Part shown: positions 16,616-25,094 of the stretch, one piece after another
How the letters are laid out: each line of letters opens with the position of its first letter
Numbering within the stretch: the stretch's first letter is position 1
Source of the DNA: Gardnerella greenwoodii 00703Dmash
GTDB lineage: Bacteria > Actinomycetota > Actinomycetes > Actinomycetales > Bifidobacteriaceae
NCBI RefSeq assembly: GCF_000263635.1
Contig: NZ_ADEV01000004.1
Span: forward strand, 1-64,000
Direction: 5' to 3'
Length of the DNA stretch: 64,000 nt
Program-made: the position numbers and the translations under genes
Notes under the pieces: model-generated
Database searches by the model: none
The model's input: only the letters and a program-made list of their open reading frames with translations
Told to the model about the DNA's origin: nothing

Positions 16616-17875
16616 ATGTCAAAAAATGCATACTTAGATGCCGTAAATAAGATTGATGATTCACTAAAATCAAACGAGGGACGCAGTTTTGTAGTGCGAA
16701 ACGTTAGCGTTGTAGACGCGCGCGGGATTGTTCCTAACGCTTGGATTTTGGTTAAAGATGGCGTGATTTTAGAAACGGGCATTTTAGACGAAGACCTTGC
16801 GCTGGCGATTAATGCTTGCGGCTTGCGCGCATCTGACTTAAATGTTGTAGACGGCGGTGGCTATTTTGCTGCGCCAGGCTATATTGATTTGCACGCTCAT
16901 GGAGCCTGGGAACATTCGTTTGACGACGGTGCCGAAGGGATTGCCATTGCGCGCGCGTATCACATGCTTCACGGAACAACTAGGCAAGTTCTTAGCTTGA
17001 TTACAAATCCTCTTGACGTAATGCAAGAGAATTTGCGCACCGTTAAGCGCGTTATGCAAACGCGACCAGATGTGCTTGGTTCGCATTTGGAAGGACCATT
17101 TTTGGCGCTTTCTCGAAAAGGCGCGCACGACCCTAATTGCCTAGTGGACCCTACTCCCGAGCGCGTTGAGGCGCTGCTTGAGGCGGCGGATGGCACTTTG
17201 CGCCAGATTACTTTGGCTCCAGAGCGCGCACACGGCATGGAAGCCATTAAGCGTTTTGTGAAAGCTGGCGTGATTCCAGCAGTAGGCCATTGCGACGCAG
17301 ACTATAACACTGCTCGCGCCGCGTTTAATGCAGGTTCCACGCTTATGACTCACATGTTTAACGCTATGAACGGCATTCATCACCGAAAGCCAGGCCCAAT
17401 TCCTGCAGCCTTGGAAGATCCGCGCGTAACGATTGAGCTTATTAACGACGGCTTCCACGTTGAAAACCCAGTTTTGCGAATGGCGTTTAAGGCGGCGGCT
17501 GGAAGGATTGCGTTTGTAACAGACGCTATGGCCGCCACCGGTTGCGCGGATGGCTCTTATAAGCTTGGAGCACTTGACGTTCAGGTTACAGACGGTCATG
17601 CAAGGCTTGTTTCTAATGGCGCTATAGCGGGGTCTACTTTAACGTTGGACGTTGCGATTAAGCGCGCTGTTAAAGAGCTTGGCATTGGCTTGCCGGCGGC
17701 AATTGCGGCTGCAACTCTCGTTCCAGCCCGCGCTCTTGGGGTAGATAAGCAGAATGGTATAACTAACGCGCCTTTGGGCTTGGTTGAAAAGGGTTACGCA
17801 GCCGACTTACTTTTGCTTAATTCTGGGACTTTGGCCGTCGAGCACGTTTGGCTAGAAGGCCATAAAATTTCGTAA
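16616..17875 (+). CDS. nagA: N-acetylglucosamine-6-phosphate deacetylase
   Basis: Amidohydrolase that removes acetate from GlcNAc-6-P to give GlcN-6-P. The metal and substrate motifs are intact: DLHAHGAWEH, SHLEGPFL, VGHCDADYN, THMFNAMNGIHHR and FVTDAMAATG with the catalytic Asp. The protein is about 30 residues longer than the common 380-390 because of a polar N-terminal extension before the first strand (FVVRNVSVVDARG). CGCAGGTGGG lies before the ATG. It ends the plus-strand catabolic series and converges on the regulator gene across a long terminator hairpin. Confidence 0.94.
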   Translation: MSKNAYLDAVNKIDDSLKSNEGRSFVVRNVSVVDARGIVPNAWILVKDGVILETGILDEDLALAINACGLRASDLNVVDGGGYFAAPGYIDLHAHGAWEHSFDDGAEGIAIARAYHMLHGTTRQVLSLITNPLDVMQENLRTVKRVMQTRPDVLGSHLEGPFLALSRKGAHDPNCLVDPTPERVEALLEAADGTLRQITLAPERAHGMEAIKRFVKAGVIPAVGHCDADYNTARAAFNAGSTLMTHMFNAMNGIHHRKPGPIPAALEDPRVTIELINDGFHVENPVLRMAFKAAAGRIAFVTDAMAATGCADGSYKLGALDVQVTDGHARLVSNGAIAGSTLTLDVAIKRAVKELGIGLPAAIAAATLVPARALGVDKQNGITNAPLGLVEKGYAADLLLLNSGTLAVEHVWLEGHKIS

Positions 17876-17935
17876 CGGAAATCGTGTCGTTGCGATTAAT
17901 CGTGATGCTGTAGTACTCAGGCATCACCATTGAAG

Positions 17936-17974
17936 ATGGAAGAACCGCTCTCTAAACTAGAGCGGTTCTTCCAT
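17936..17974. terminator. Bidirectional terminator between nagA and the nan regulator
   Basis: Perfect 16 bp arms beginning ATGGAAGAACCGCTCT with a 7-base loop CTAAACT; T-rich sequence follows on the plus strand. It serves convergent genes. Confidence 0.8.
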
Positions 17975-17993
17975 TTTATAGAATGTATGTGCT

Positions 17994-18785
17994 TCAGCGC
18001 TTTTGCAGTCTATTAAGCAAAATCGACTGAATTGGCTCGTAATGGCTATTTACAGCCTGCCTATATCCGTCTGCGTCTCCCGCAATAGCAGTTTTAAGCA
18101 TAAGTTCATGCGCTCTAGCGGTTTTTTCAAGCTCGTCCGAAACTTCCAGCCCCAATTGTGGCAAAACAGCCATATGCACAAGCCACAAGCATCGCACAAA
18201 TTGCTCTGCAATCGTATTGTTTACCGCGCGCAAAATGCCCGTGTGGAAAGCAATGTCTTGTTCCAAGAACGTTTTTCCAGCATGCGCCTCTTTTGTCATT
18301 GTTTCCGAAAGCGCTTCCAGCTCTGGATGCTGCGTTCCCTTAAGCGACTCAACAACTTTATCCGCGCATCCAAGGTCTAGGAATTTGCGCATTTCTACAA
18401 CGTTACTCAAGTCTTCAAAATTCTTATTAATGGAGATTAAGGAGCGAAAAGCGAGTGTTTCCACCATTGGGTCCAAAGATAGCGAGCCAACAAACATGCC
18501 TTTCCCTTGCTTAACTTCCACAATGTTAAGTGCTTCCAGCTTGCGAATCGCCTCGCGCACCGATGACCTTGATGCGCCAATCAAATTGCATAGCATTGGC
18601 TCAGTTGGCAGCATGTCTTTTGGTTGCAAACGTTCTCTTAAAATAAGCGATCTGATTGCATCCATCGTTTCGTCGCAACGTTTTCTTGCAACAATCGGAG
18701 CGGAGTTAGAGCTTGCTTGCAATAACGATAAGCGGTCTAGTGTTGTCATCTCATCGTCTTCGCAGCTGCTAAATGTCTCTTCCAT
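17994..18785 (-). CDS. nanR: FadR-subfamily GntR regulator, probable NanR of the sialic acid locus
   Basis: DNA-binding regulator. The N-terminal winged helix is visible in LQPKDMLPTEPMLCNLIGAS followed by RSSVREAIRKLEALNIVEVKQGKGMFV (residues about 55-110). The C-terminal FCD-type helical domain binds a metabolite and often a metal; candidate ligands are H175 in FHTGILRAVNN and downstream His. The start ATG has AAAGGAGCCAAA before it and overlaps the 3' end of the sialidase gene by 17 bases, so the two are cotranscribed and the regulator is probably autoregulated through the site at 21463. NanR is inferred from position; the effector (ManNAc-6-P or sialic acid) is unknown. Confidence 0.82.
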   Translation of the reverse strand: MEETFSSCEDDEMTTLDRLSLLQASSNSAPIVARKRCDETMDAIRSLILRERLQPKDMLPTEPMLCNLIGASRSSVREAIRKLEALNIVEVKQGKGMFVGSLSLDPMVETLAFRSLISINKNFEDLSNVVEMRKFLDLGCADKVVESLKGTQHPELEALSETMTKEAHAGKTFLEQDIAFHTGILRAVNNTIAEQFVRCLWLVHMAVLPQLGLEVSDELEKTARAHELMLKTAIAGDADGYRQAVNSHYEPIQSILLNRLQKR

Positions 18786-21414
18786 TTTGGCTCCTTTCAG
18801 TTCGCATGAGTCTTCTCTCTTTTATTTCTTCCATTTTTTCGTTTTTGTGTACTTTGTTTTTGAAACCTGTTTGCAAACTATCTTGCCGACAAAGCGAGGA
18901 ATCTATTGCTGTTATATAAATTCCAGTAGTCTCTTTTTCCCACAGTAGTTGCAAATTGTGTTTATTGCTAGAGGTAAGGCATTGATAAACGTGGTGGAAT
19001 GGGTTTATGCACACATTTTTTTGCCACGTTTTGCCGCCGTCGAAGCTAAATCGCACAACTCCGCGGCCGCGGTACGGCATCATTTGGCTTGCGTTTGCAA
19101 ATGCTATGCAGTCTGCGTTTTGCGCGTTTTCGCCGCTGAAGCAGGTTGCGCTCGGCTGGCTGAATATCTCGGGCAAGCTTTGGTCAAAAATCAGCTCGCT
19201 CCACGTTTCGCCGCAATCGTGACTAATGGCCTTGCCTACGCAGCCCGAGCGATTTTGATTGCGGAAGAACGCCAGAATATCGCCATTTTTGCGCTCTACA
19301 AACACGGTTTCGGAGCTTGTTGCATCGTCGTCTTGCATTGTTGCGGGATCTACGATTTTGCCGCCCATTAATCGCCCTTCGTTAATCATTTTGCCTCGGC
19401 GCCACGTTTCGCCGTCGTCGTCCGAAATAAGCGCTCCCGAAGAATAGTGCGATTTGCTTTGGCCGCTGCAATAAAATGGCACGAGTATTCTGCCGTAATG
19501 TTTTTCGCTATGCCTAATAATAATTCCGTTCCCTGGGCATACTCCAGCGAAGCTCATCCACGGTTCTTTAACCATGTGGTCAATTAAGCGTGGTGCGCTC
19601 CACGTTTCGCCGTCGTCGTCCGAGTAGATTTGCGCTATGTAGCAAGTTTTTTCGGCGAATAATGGCTGACTTTCGCTTGCAATTTCTGGCGATTTCCATA
19701 TGTCCCACGTGGAACTGTCGCAAGTTTGATTATTGTGCAATCCGCTGCTCAGGTCTCCGCTCAAATCGCCATTTTTTATGCTTCCATCTGGGTAAATTAG
19801 CCAGTTTGTTGCGCATTCTTTTTCGCTAGAATTGCATGGCAATTTTACGGCTGCGCTTGCGTCCATTGCCGCCGCGTAGTGGCCACCTAAGCGGTCTATA
19901 AGCTTGATTCTTCCGCATGCGTCTACGCCTACAGCTGTTTTGCAATTTGTTAGCCCAATTCCGCCAGGATTAATGTCAATTAATACGTTGATTCTTTCGC
20001 TTTTGCCTTCTGGGTCTAAAACAGGGCAGGAGTCGATTGCGCTGGCGCCCAGTTTTCCAAGGTTTTTGCCAGGCATGTTGATTACGGTTTGCAAAGGCCC
20101 CCACGTTTTGCCGCCGTCCGCAGACCTGCGAATCACAAAGTTTATGTGATTTGGAGCGTCGTTCGAAACGCTTGTTCGCTGGTCTGCTCCCGCGATTAGC
20201 GTTCCCATGCGCGTTTTTACAAGCGACGGTATTCTGTAGCTGCGAGAGCCTGCGTAGCCTGTGTCGAATAATGCAGTTGTTACAAGCGGTTTTACTCTTG
20301 ATATTCTTTGGATTTGGCCTTCACTTAGCGCACTAAAGTAGATTCCGCCCGTTCTAGCTTCGCCCATTAATCGCACTCCGCGCAGGTTTTCGCCAATGCT
20401 TACGGCGTTTAATCCCGTTATGTTTGCAAACCAGAATTGTCCTATGTTGTGCGACTGGCTGTATCCGTCTACGTAAATGTCGATTGCTCCGCGATTTGCG
20501 CGAATAATCAAGTCGTGCCATTCGCCGTCGTCAACACTTGCGGCTGCTTCGATTACGCTTTTTACGCACGTTTCGCTGTCGATTAGCGTGATTTTTATGC
20601 CTTCTGGCCCTGCATACACGCTTATTTTTTCGCTAGATTCTAGATTAGTTTTCGTTCCAACAGTTCCGGCTGCAAAAAGCACTCCGTGTTGGCCTGGCCC
20701 GCGCAGCCTAAATTGAATGTGCAGCGTTCCGCTGGACTTGCAAGATACGCGTTTTATGTCTCTTGCGCAAATCGTAGCTCCTGCAAACCATATGTCTGGC
20801 TGTGCTTGAGTGGCCGAATTTGCGATTTCTTCTGGATTTGGCAAGTGGTTTGAGTAGTAAAAGTCGTAGATTTGCGAAGATTCTGCCTGTACTGCACACA
20901 CTTCGGCCGCTTTTTCGCTCACTCTTTGCGGTCCAAGATTCGTTGCGCTCGCAAAGCACTGGTATCCGTCTAAATAAAATCGGCTCCCAAAACTTCCGTA
21001 CGTTATTGCAAAATCGTGTTCGCGCCCATCGCATGCGCCTAGCGCATCTTCCATGTGCAGTGCAATTTCTTTTGCACCGTTTGCGTCGGCGTTATCTTCT
21101 AAAAGATTTTGCGCACTAAGCAGGGGAGCATCTTCTTTAATACTTATTTTTATTATTGGAGTTGCGTGCTCTTGATGCGTGGAAGCTTGCGATTTTTGCG
21201 CGGGCTTAATATTCAATAAATCGCAATCCGCATTTGCTACAAATTTGAACCCTATTATTCCTTCGTTTTGATTCCCGCGATTCCCGCGATTCCCGCTATT
21301 TTCGCTAGCTGCCGTAATTTTTATTGTGGTATGATTGAATCGCGTGTGTGCCGAACCCCAGATATTGGCAATTTCTTCACCCAGGTTCGTCGTCTTCGTT
21401 GAACGACGTTCCAT
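18769..21414 (-). CDS. nanH1: Exo-alpha-sialidase without signal peptide (Gardnerella NanH1/sialidase A type)
   Basis: Glycoside hydrolase family 33 enzyme that releases terminal sialic acid. The 881-residue chain begins with polar residues, has no signal peptide, membrane helix or cell-wall signal, and is therefore predicted cytosolic. Residues about 20-165 and 205-365 look like two LamG/CBM40-like lectin domains (each has a HDxxI strand and a YxDGY strand). The catalytic propeller follows: YRIP at 393-396, Asp in AGADQRT at 411, and five Asp boxes (431-438, 598-605, 664-671, 731-738, 790-797). The last 30 residues are Lys/Glu/Arg-rich and overlap the regulator gene. GGAGGACTAAA precedes the ATG. 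The symbol rests on recollection of the Gardnerella sialidases, of which NanH2 and NanH3 are the exported ones. Confidence 0.85.
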   Translation of the reverse strand: MERRSTKTTNLGEEIANIWGSAHTRFNHTTIKITAASENSGNRGNRGNQNEGIIGFKFVANADCDLLNIKPAQKSQASTHQEHATPIIKISIKEDAPLLSAQNLLEDNADANGAKEIALHMEDALGACDGREHDFAITYGSFGSRFYLDGYQCFASATNLGPQRVSEKAAEVCAVQAESSQIYDFYYSNHLPNPEEIANSATQAQPDIWFAGATICARDIKRVSCKSSGTLHIQFRLRGPGQHGVLFAAGTVGTKTNLESSEKISVYAGPEGIKITLIDSETCVKSVIEAAASVDDGEWHDLIIRANRGAIDIYVDGYSQSHNIGQFWFANITGLNAVSIGENLRGVRLMGEARTGGIYFSALSEGQIQRISRVKPLVTTALFDTGYAGSRSYRIPSLVKTRMGTLIAGADQRTSVSNDAPNHINFVIRRSADGGKTWGPLQTVINMPGKNLGKLGASAIDSCPVLDPEGKSERINVLIDINPGGIGLTNCKTAVGVDACGRIKLIDRLGGHYAAAMDASAAVKLPCNSSEKECATNWLIYPDGSIKNGDLSGDLSSGLHNNQTCDSSTWDIWKSPEIASESQPLFAEKTCYIAQIYSDDDGETWSAPRLIDHMVKEPWMSFAGVCPGNGIIIRHSEKHYGRILVPFYCSGQSKSHYSSGALISDDDGETWRRGKMINEGRLMGGKIVDPATMQDDDATSSETVFVERKNGDILAFFRNQNRSGCVGKAISHDCGETWSELIFDQSLPEIFSQPSATCFSGENAQNADCIAFANASQMMPYRGRGVVRFSFDGGKTWQKNVCINPFHHVYQCLTSSNKHNLQLLWEKETTGIYITAIDSSLCRQDSLQTGFKNKVHKNEKMEEIKERRLMRTERSQNGRDI

Positions 21415-21462
21415 TTTAGTCCTCCATGACCGTAAAAATTAAAACACCAATGTTTTAACACA

Positions 21463-21474
21463 TCTGACGTCTTA
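21463..21474. promoter_or_regulatory. Operator-like motif upstream of the sialidase-nanR unit
   Basis: TCTGACGTCTTA matches 10 of 12 positions of the perfect palindrome at 5913 and lies 49 bases before the sialidase ATG. A further ACGACGT follows immediately. Placement implies control of sialidase and autoregulation of the regulator. Confidence 0.55.
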
Positions 21475-21561
21475 CGACGTTCACTATTCAGTCTATCACA
21501 CATTTTTAAGCAAATGCACAATTATTACACATGATGTTGCAGCCGTTGCCACAAAATAAAA

Positions 21562-21587
21562 AAGAACGTTGAAAAATCAACGTTCTT
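21562..21587 (-). terminator. Terminator of tRNA-Leu
   Basis: Perfect 11 bp arms AAGAACGTTGA and TCAACGTTCTT with an AAAA loop; a T-rich run follows on the minus strand. Confidence 0.8.
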
Positions 21588-21593
21588 AAAGAG

Positions 21594-21676
21594 TGCGAAC
21601 GGCGGGACTTGAACCCGCACGAGTATACACTCACTGCCACCTGAAGACAGCGCGTCTACCATTCCGCCACGTTCGC
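21594..21676 (-). tRNA. tRNA-Leu (anticodon CAG)
   Basis: Acceptor arms GCGAACG and CGTTCGC pair fully, with discriminator A. The T-arm GTTCAAGTC and D-arm are present, and an extended variable arm marks a class II tRNA. The anticodon loop reads TTCAGGT, giving CAG, which decodes CUG. CCA is not encoded. Confidence 0.93.
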
Positions 21677-21751
21677 ATACAAAGTGCAAGGCTATCATAT
21701 TTGATATAAATTCGCAATGTTTAGCCTAGCATTTTGTGGTCAAAACTGCTC

Positions 21752-23077
21752 TCAGCCTTTAGAACCGTTTTCGTAATAGTGCGCAAGAGTCTCATCGCGG
21801 AACTCTTCAAAATATCCGCCGTCAATAGAAGCTCGGATATCGTCGAGCAGCTTCACAAAGAAACGCTCGTTGTGAATTGTTGCAAGCGTAAATCCGTTCA
21901 TTTCACTAGCGCGCAACAAATGATCCACATACATTCTGGAATAATGAGTGCAAGTGTAGCAATCGCAGCCTTCTTCAAGCGGACGCTGATCATGCTTAAA
22001 CTCTGCGCGCTTAACGTTATAACGCCCATGGCGAGTAAAAATTGCTCCGTTTCTTCCGCATCGAGCCGGAGCAACACAGTCGAAAGTATCTCCGCCGTTT
22101 TCAACGCAAGCAAAAATATCATCCACGGCTGCAATACCAAGCACGTGGCGTGGGCGATTTTCCGGCATAGCATCGCAAATCCAAGCGCAAGTATCACCAA
22201 TAATTCGCTTCTCAATAGCGCCACCAATGCCAACGCCATCAAAATCTAAAGAAGCAATCTGCTCGGCCGCATGCCTACGCAAATCCTCATAATTCGCGCC
22301 CTGCACAACGCCATATAACGCTTGATACGGCTTGCCTACACGCTCCTTAGTTAAACGCTGATGCTCTGCAACACAACGCTTTGCCCAGCGGAAAGTGCGC
22401 TCTACAGATTCCTCTTGATATCGGCGAGTATTCATCAAAGTAGTAAGCTCGTCGAAAGAAAACATAATATCCGCACCAAGCTTATGCTGAATTCCCATAG
22501 AAATTTCGGCACTAAAACGGTGCTTTGCTCCGTTAAGAGGAGACTTAAAAGTTACGCCGTCCTCGTCAACAAAAGCCATACGCTCTTTTCCAGCTGCAAT
22601 AACATCGTCTGACTTCATGCCAGTAACATCCATTGCAAGCGTCTTTTTAAAACCAGCGCCGAGAGATAGAACCTGAAAACCGCCAGAGTCTGTGAAAGTT
22701 GGCTTATCCCAGTTCATAAACTTTCCTAAACCGCCAGCCTCATCAAGAACATCCGCGCCCGGACGCTCATACAAGTGAAAAGCGTTTGAAAGCATGCATT
22801 GCGCACCTAAATCTTTAATGCTTTCCGGCAATACAGCTTTCATTGCAGCTTGAGTTGCAACAGGCACGAAAGCTGGAGTTTGAATATCTCCGTGAGGAGT
22901 GTGTATTACGCCAGTGCGCCCGTAGCGAGCGCCGTCACGACCTTTACCTTCAGCAGTATTAGAAAGTCGCGTTTTGTTTGTAAACGAAAATTCTTTGCGG
23001 TCACCAGGCTTCCCAGGCTCAGCTCCGCGTGGATGTTCAAGAAGACTTGTCATAACCTTTACTTTATTAGAAGGCAT
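21752..23077 (-). CDS. tgt: tRNA-guanine transglycosylase (queuine tRNA-ribosyltransferase)
   Basis: Exchanges the wobble guanine of GUN tRNAs for preQ1 or queuine. Motifs seen: FTDSGGFQVLSLG with the first catalytic Asp, FDCVAPARCGRNG with the nucleophile Asp, and the zinc site CDCYTCTHYSRMYVDHLLRA (three Cys and a His). Most bacteria have TPTR in place of APARCGR here, a small deviation. A second in-frame ATG at 23053 (MTSLLEHP) follows an AAAGGTT sequence and may be the true start, giving 433 residues. No queuosine biosynthesis gene is nearby, so the cell may salvage the base. Confidence 0.93.
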   Translation of the reverse strand: MPSNKVKVMTSLLEHPRGAEPGKPGDRKEFSFTNKTRLSNTAEGKGRDGARYGRTGVIHTPHGDIQTPAFVPVATQAAMKAVLPESIKDLGAQCMLSNAFHLYERPGADVLDEAGGLGKFMNWDKPTFTDSGGFQVLSLGAGFKKTLAMDVTGMKSDDVIAAGKERMAFVDEDGVTFKSPLNGAKHRFSAEISMGIQHKLGADIMFSFDELTTLMNTRRYQEESVERTFRWAKRCVAEHQRLTKERVGKPYQALYGVVQGANYEDLRRHAAEQIASLDFDGVGIGGAIEKRIIGDTCAWICDAMPENRPRHVLGIAAVDDIFACVENGGDTFDCVAPARCGRNGAIFTRHGRYNVKRAEFKHDQRPLEEGCDCYTCTHYSRMYVDHLLRASEMNGFTLATIHNERFFVKLLDDIRASIDGGYFEEFRDETLAHYYENGSKG

Positions 23078-23163
23078 GACGATAGCATTAAATAAATTTA
23101 ATAGTGCATAAATAAGAAGATGGTTTATGATGGTGTATCAAGAGTCTTTTTTAAGGAGGATGA

Positions 23164-24987
23164 ATGGCTGACGATTTGTATGGTACCAATCAGCAGGAAT
23201 CCAATAACAATGTAAATACTGAGGCTATTGCGCAGCAACAAGGCCCGCAGAGCCCGCAAAATCAGCAGGATCAGCAGGATCAGCAAGCTGCGCAAGCTCA
23301 GCAGGATTCGCAGAACACACAGCCGCAACAAAACTCGCAGCCGCGTACTGCTCAGAATGTTCAAGCTTATAGTCCTGCGCCAGAGTTCGGCGCATACGGA
23401 CCTGTGAACAATAGGGAAACAGCAAGTCAGCCTGTAGTAAACCAACCTAGCGCAAATTATCCTAACGCGAATATGCCTAACGCTAATGCGGCACCTTCCT
23501 CATATGTTGGGCCACAAAATCCTTATGCCCCTTCAGCAAATACTCCTAATGCGTTCGGGAATCCATACGAATCTAACGAAAACACTAGCCACACAAATGG
23601 CGATAATGTTAATCAAAATGCGCAGCAAAATCTTCCTCCAGTGTTCAATAGCACAAATGAAGGAGACCACAGCGAAACAAGCGCAGTAAATAAAGGCGAA
23701 AAGTTTGTTAATCTTCAGGAAAATAACAACACTCCGCCTGTTATGATTGCTATTTTATCTGCAGTAATTTCAGCAATAGTTTGTGTTGTTGTAATGACTT
23801 TCGTAGTTTCGCAAGGCCTTATTGCAATTCCACAAGGAAGCTCCTTAGAAAGCGTCGGTTCAAAAGCATCTGGTCCTGGAACCGCAATAGTTAAAGGCGC
23901 ACAATCTCCTGATTGGCGTGGAGTAGCTCGTCAAGTTTCTGGCTCTGTAATTTCTATTCAAACGCGCTTAGCCAAGGGAATGGGCAAAGGTTCAGGCGTA
24001 ATAATTGATTCTAAAGGATACGCAGTTACGAATAATCACGTAATTGCAGACGCAAAACAAATTCAAGTTACGCTTTCTAACGGCCAAATATATTCTGCAA
24101 CTTTAGTTGGAGCAGATAAAACAACAGATTTGGCTGTTCTTAAGCTTGATAATCCGCCAAAAAATTTGAAAACTGCACAATTTGCAAATTCAGATTTGCT
24201 TGCTGTTGGTGAAGCAGTTATGGCTATTGGCAACCCGCTAGGCTACGACGATACTGCTACAACAGGTATTGTTTCAGCGTTAAATCGTCCAGTATCTGTT
24301 ATGGACGATCAAAGCCGTTCAGAAATCGTAACTAATGCTGTACAAATCGATGCCGCTATCAATCCAGGAAATTCTGGCGGACCAACTTTTAACGCGGCAG
24401 GCCAAATTATTGGCATAAACTCTTCTATTGCAGCCACTTCTACTCAAGGCGGAACAGCAGGCTCGATTGGTATTGGTTTTGCAATACCAGCAAACTTGGT
24501 AAAGCGAGTAGTTTCAGAAATTATTAAAAATGGTTCTGTTAAGCACGTTGCTTTGGGAATTATGATTAAAAGTGTTGCCGTGGAATCAAATGGTATTACT
24601 CGCAGCGGCGCTCAAATTGTTTCTGTAAATCAAGGAACTCCGGCAGCTAAGGCAGGACTTAAAGCTGGAGACACCATTGTGGCGTTTGACGATAAACCTG
24701 TTGCTAATAATTACGCTCTACTTGGTTACGTTCGAGCAACAGCGTTTAACAATAAGGCTACACTTACTGTAGTTCGCGGCGGAAACACTCTTAAATTGAC
24801 TGTTACGTTCAACCAAGAAGAAGCTGCTGTTAGCGGAATGAATCGTAAAGAAAAGACGCTGAAGAATAATAAAAAGAATTCTCGAAATCGTGGTAATAAA
24901 TCCGATGACGATGACGACGATTTACAGCAGCGTGACGATAGTGACGGAGATGACGGCGGCATCTTTGATCCGTTCGGATTCTGGTAA
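23164..24987 (+). CDS. HtrA/DegP-like membrane-anchored serine protease with PDZ domain
   Basis: Quality-control protease at the outer face of the membrane. An unusual Gln/Asn/Pro-rich cytosolic N-terminus of about 190 residues precedes a single membrane helix (about 193-217). The trypsin-like domain has its triad at H292 (TNNHVIA), D322 (TTDLAVLKL) and S404 (NPGNSGGP). A PDZ domain follows (SGAQIVSVNQGTPAAKAGLKAGD). The tail is very acidic, with a run of Asp residues, and ends in DPFGFW. AAGGAGGATGA directly before the ATG supports this start. A bidirectional terminator follows. Confidence 0.92.
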   Translation: MADDLYGTNQQESNNNVNTEAIAQQQGPQSPQNQQDQQDQQAAQAQQDSQNTQPQQNSQPRTAQNVQAYSPAPEFGAYGPVNNRETASQPVVNQPSANYPNANMPNANAAPSSYVGPQNPYAPSANTPNAFGNPYESNENTSHTNGDNVNQNAQQNLPPVFNSTNEGDHSETSAVNKGEKFVNLQENNNTPPVMIAILSAVISAIVCVVVMTFVVSQGLIAIPQGSSLESVGSKASGPGTAIVKGAQSPDWRGVARQVSGSVISIQTRLAKGMGKGSGVIIDSKGYAVTNNHVIADAKQIQVTLSNGQIYSATLVGADKTTDLAVLKLDNPPKNLKTAQFANSDLLAVGEAVMAIGNPLGYDDTATTGIVSALNRPVSVMDDQSRSEIVTNAVQIDAAINPGNSGGPTFNAAGQIIGINSSIAATSTQGGTAGSIGIGFAIPANLVKRVVSEIIKNGSVKHVALGIMIKSVAVESNGITRSGAQIVSVNQGTPAAKAGLKAGDTIVAFDDKPVANNYALLGYVRATAFNNKATLTVVRGGNTLKLTVTFNQEEAAVSGMNRKEKTLKNNKKNSRNRGNKSDDDDDDLQQRDDSDGDDGGIFDPFGFW

Positions 24988-25025
24988 ATTAAATAACGCC
25001 TGCAAATATTTAAGGCCATAATAAG

Positions 25026-25076
25026 TACGCCCCAACAGTAAGATGCATCTTGCGATTATCTTACAATTGGGGCGTA
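25026..25076. terminator. Bidirectional terminator between htrA-like gene and GT-C-like gene
   Basis: Outer arms TACGCCCCAA and TTGGGGCGTA and inner arms GTAAGAT and ATCTTAC form a long stem; T-rich sequence follows on the plus strand. Confidence 0.75.
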
Positions 25077-25094
25077 TTTGTTTATTTATTCACG

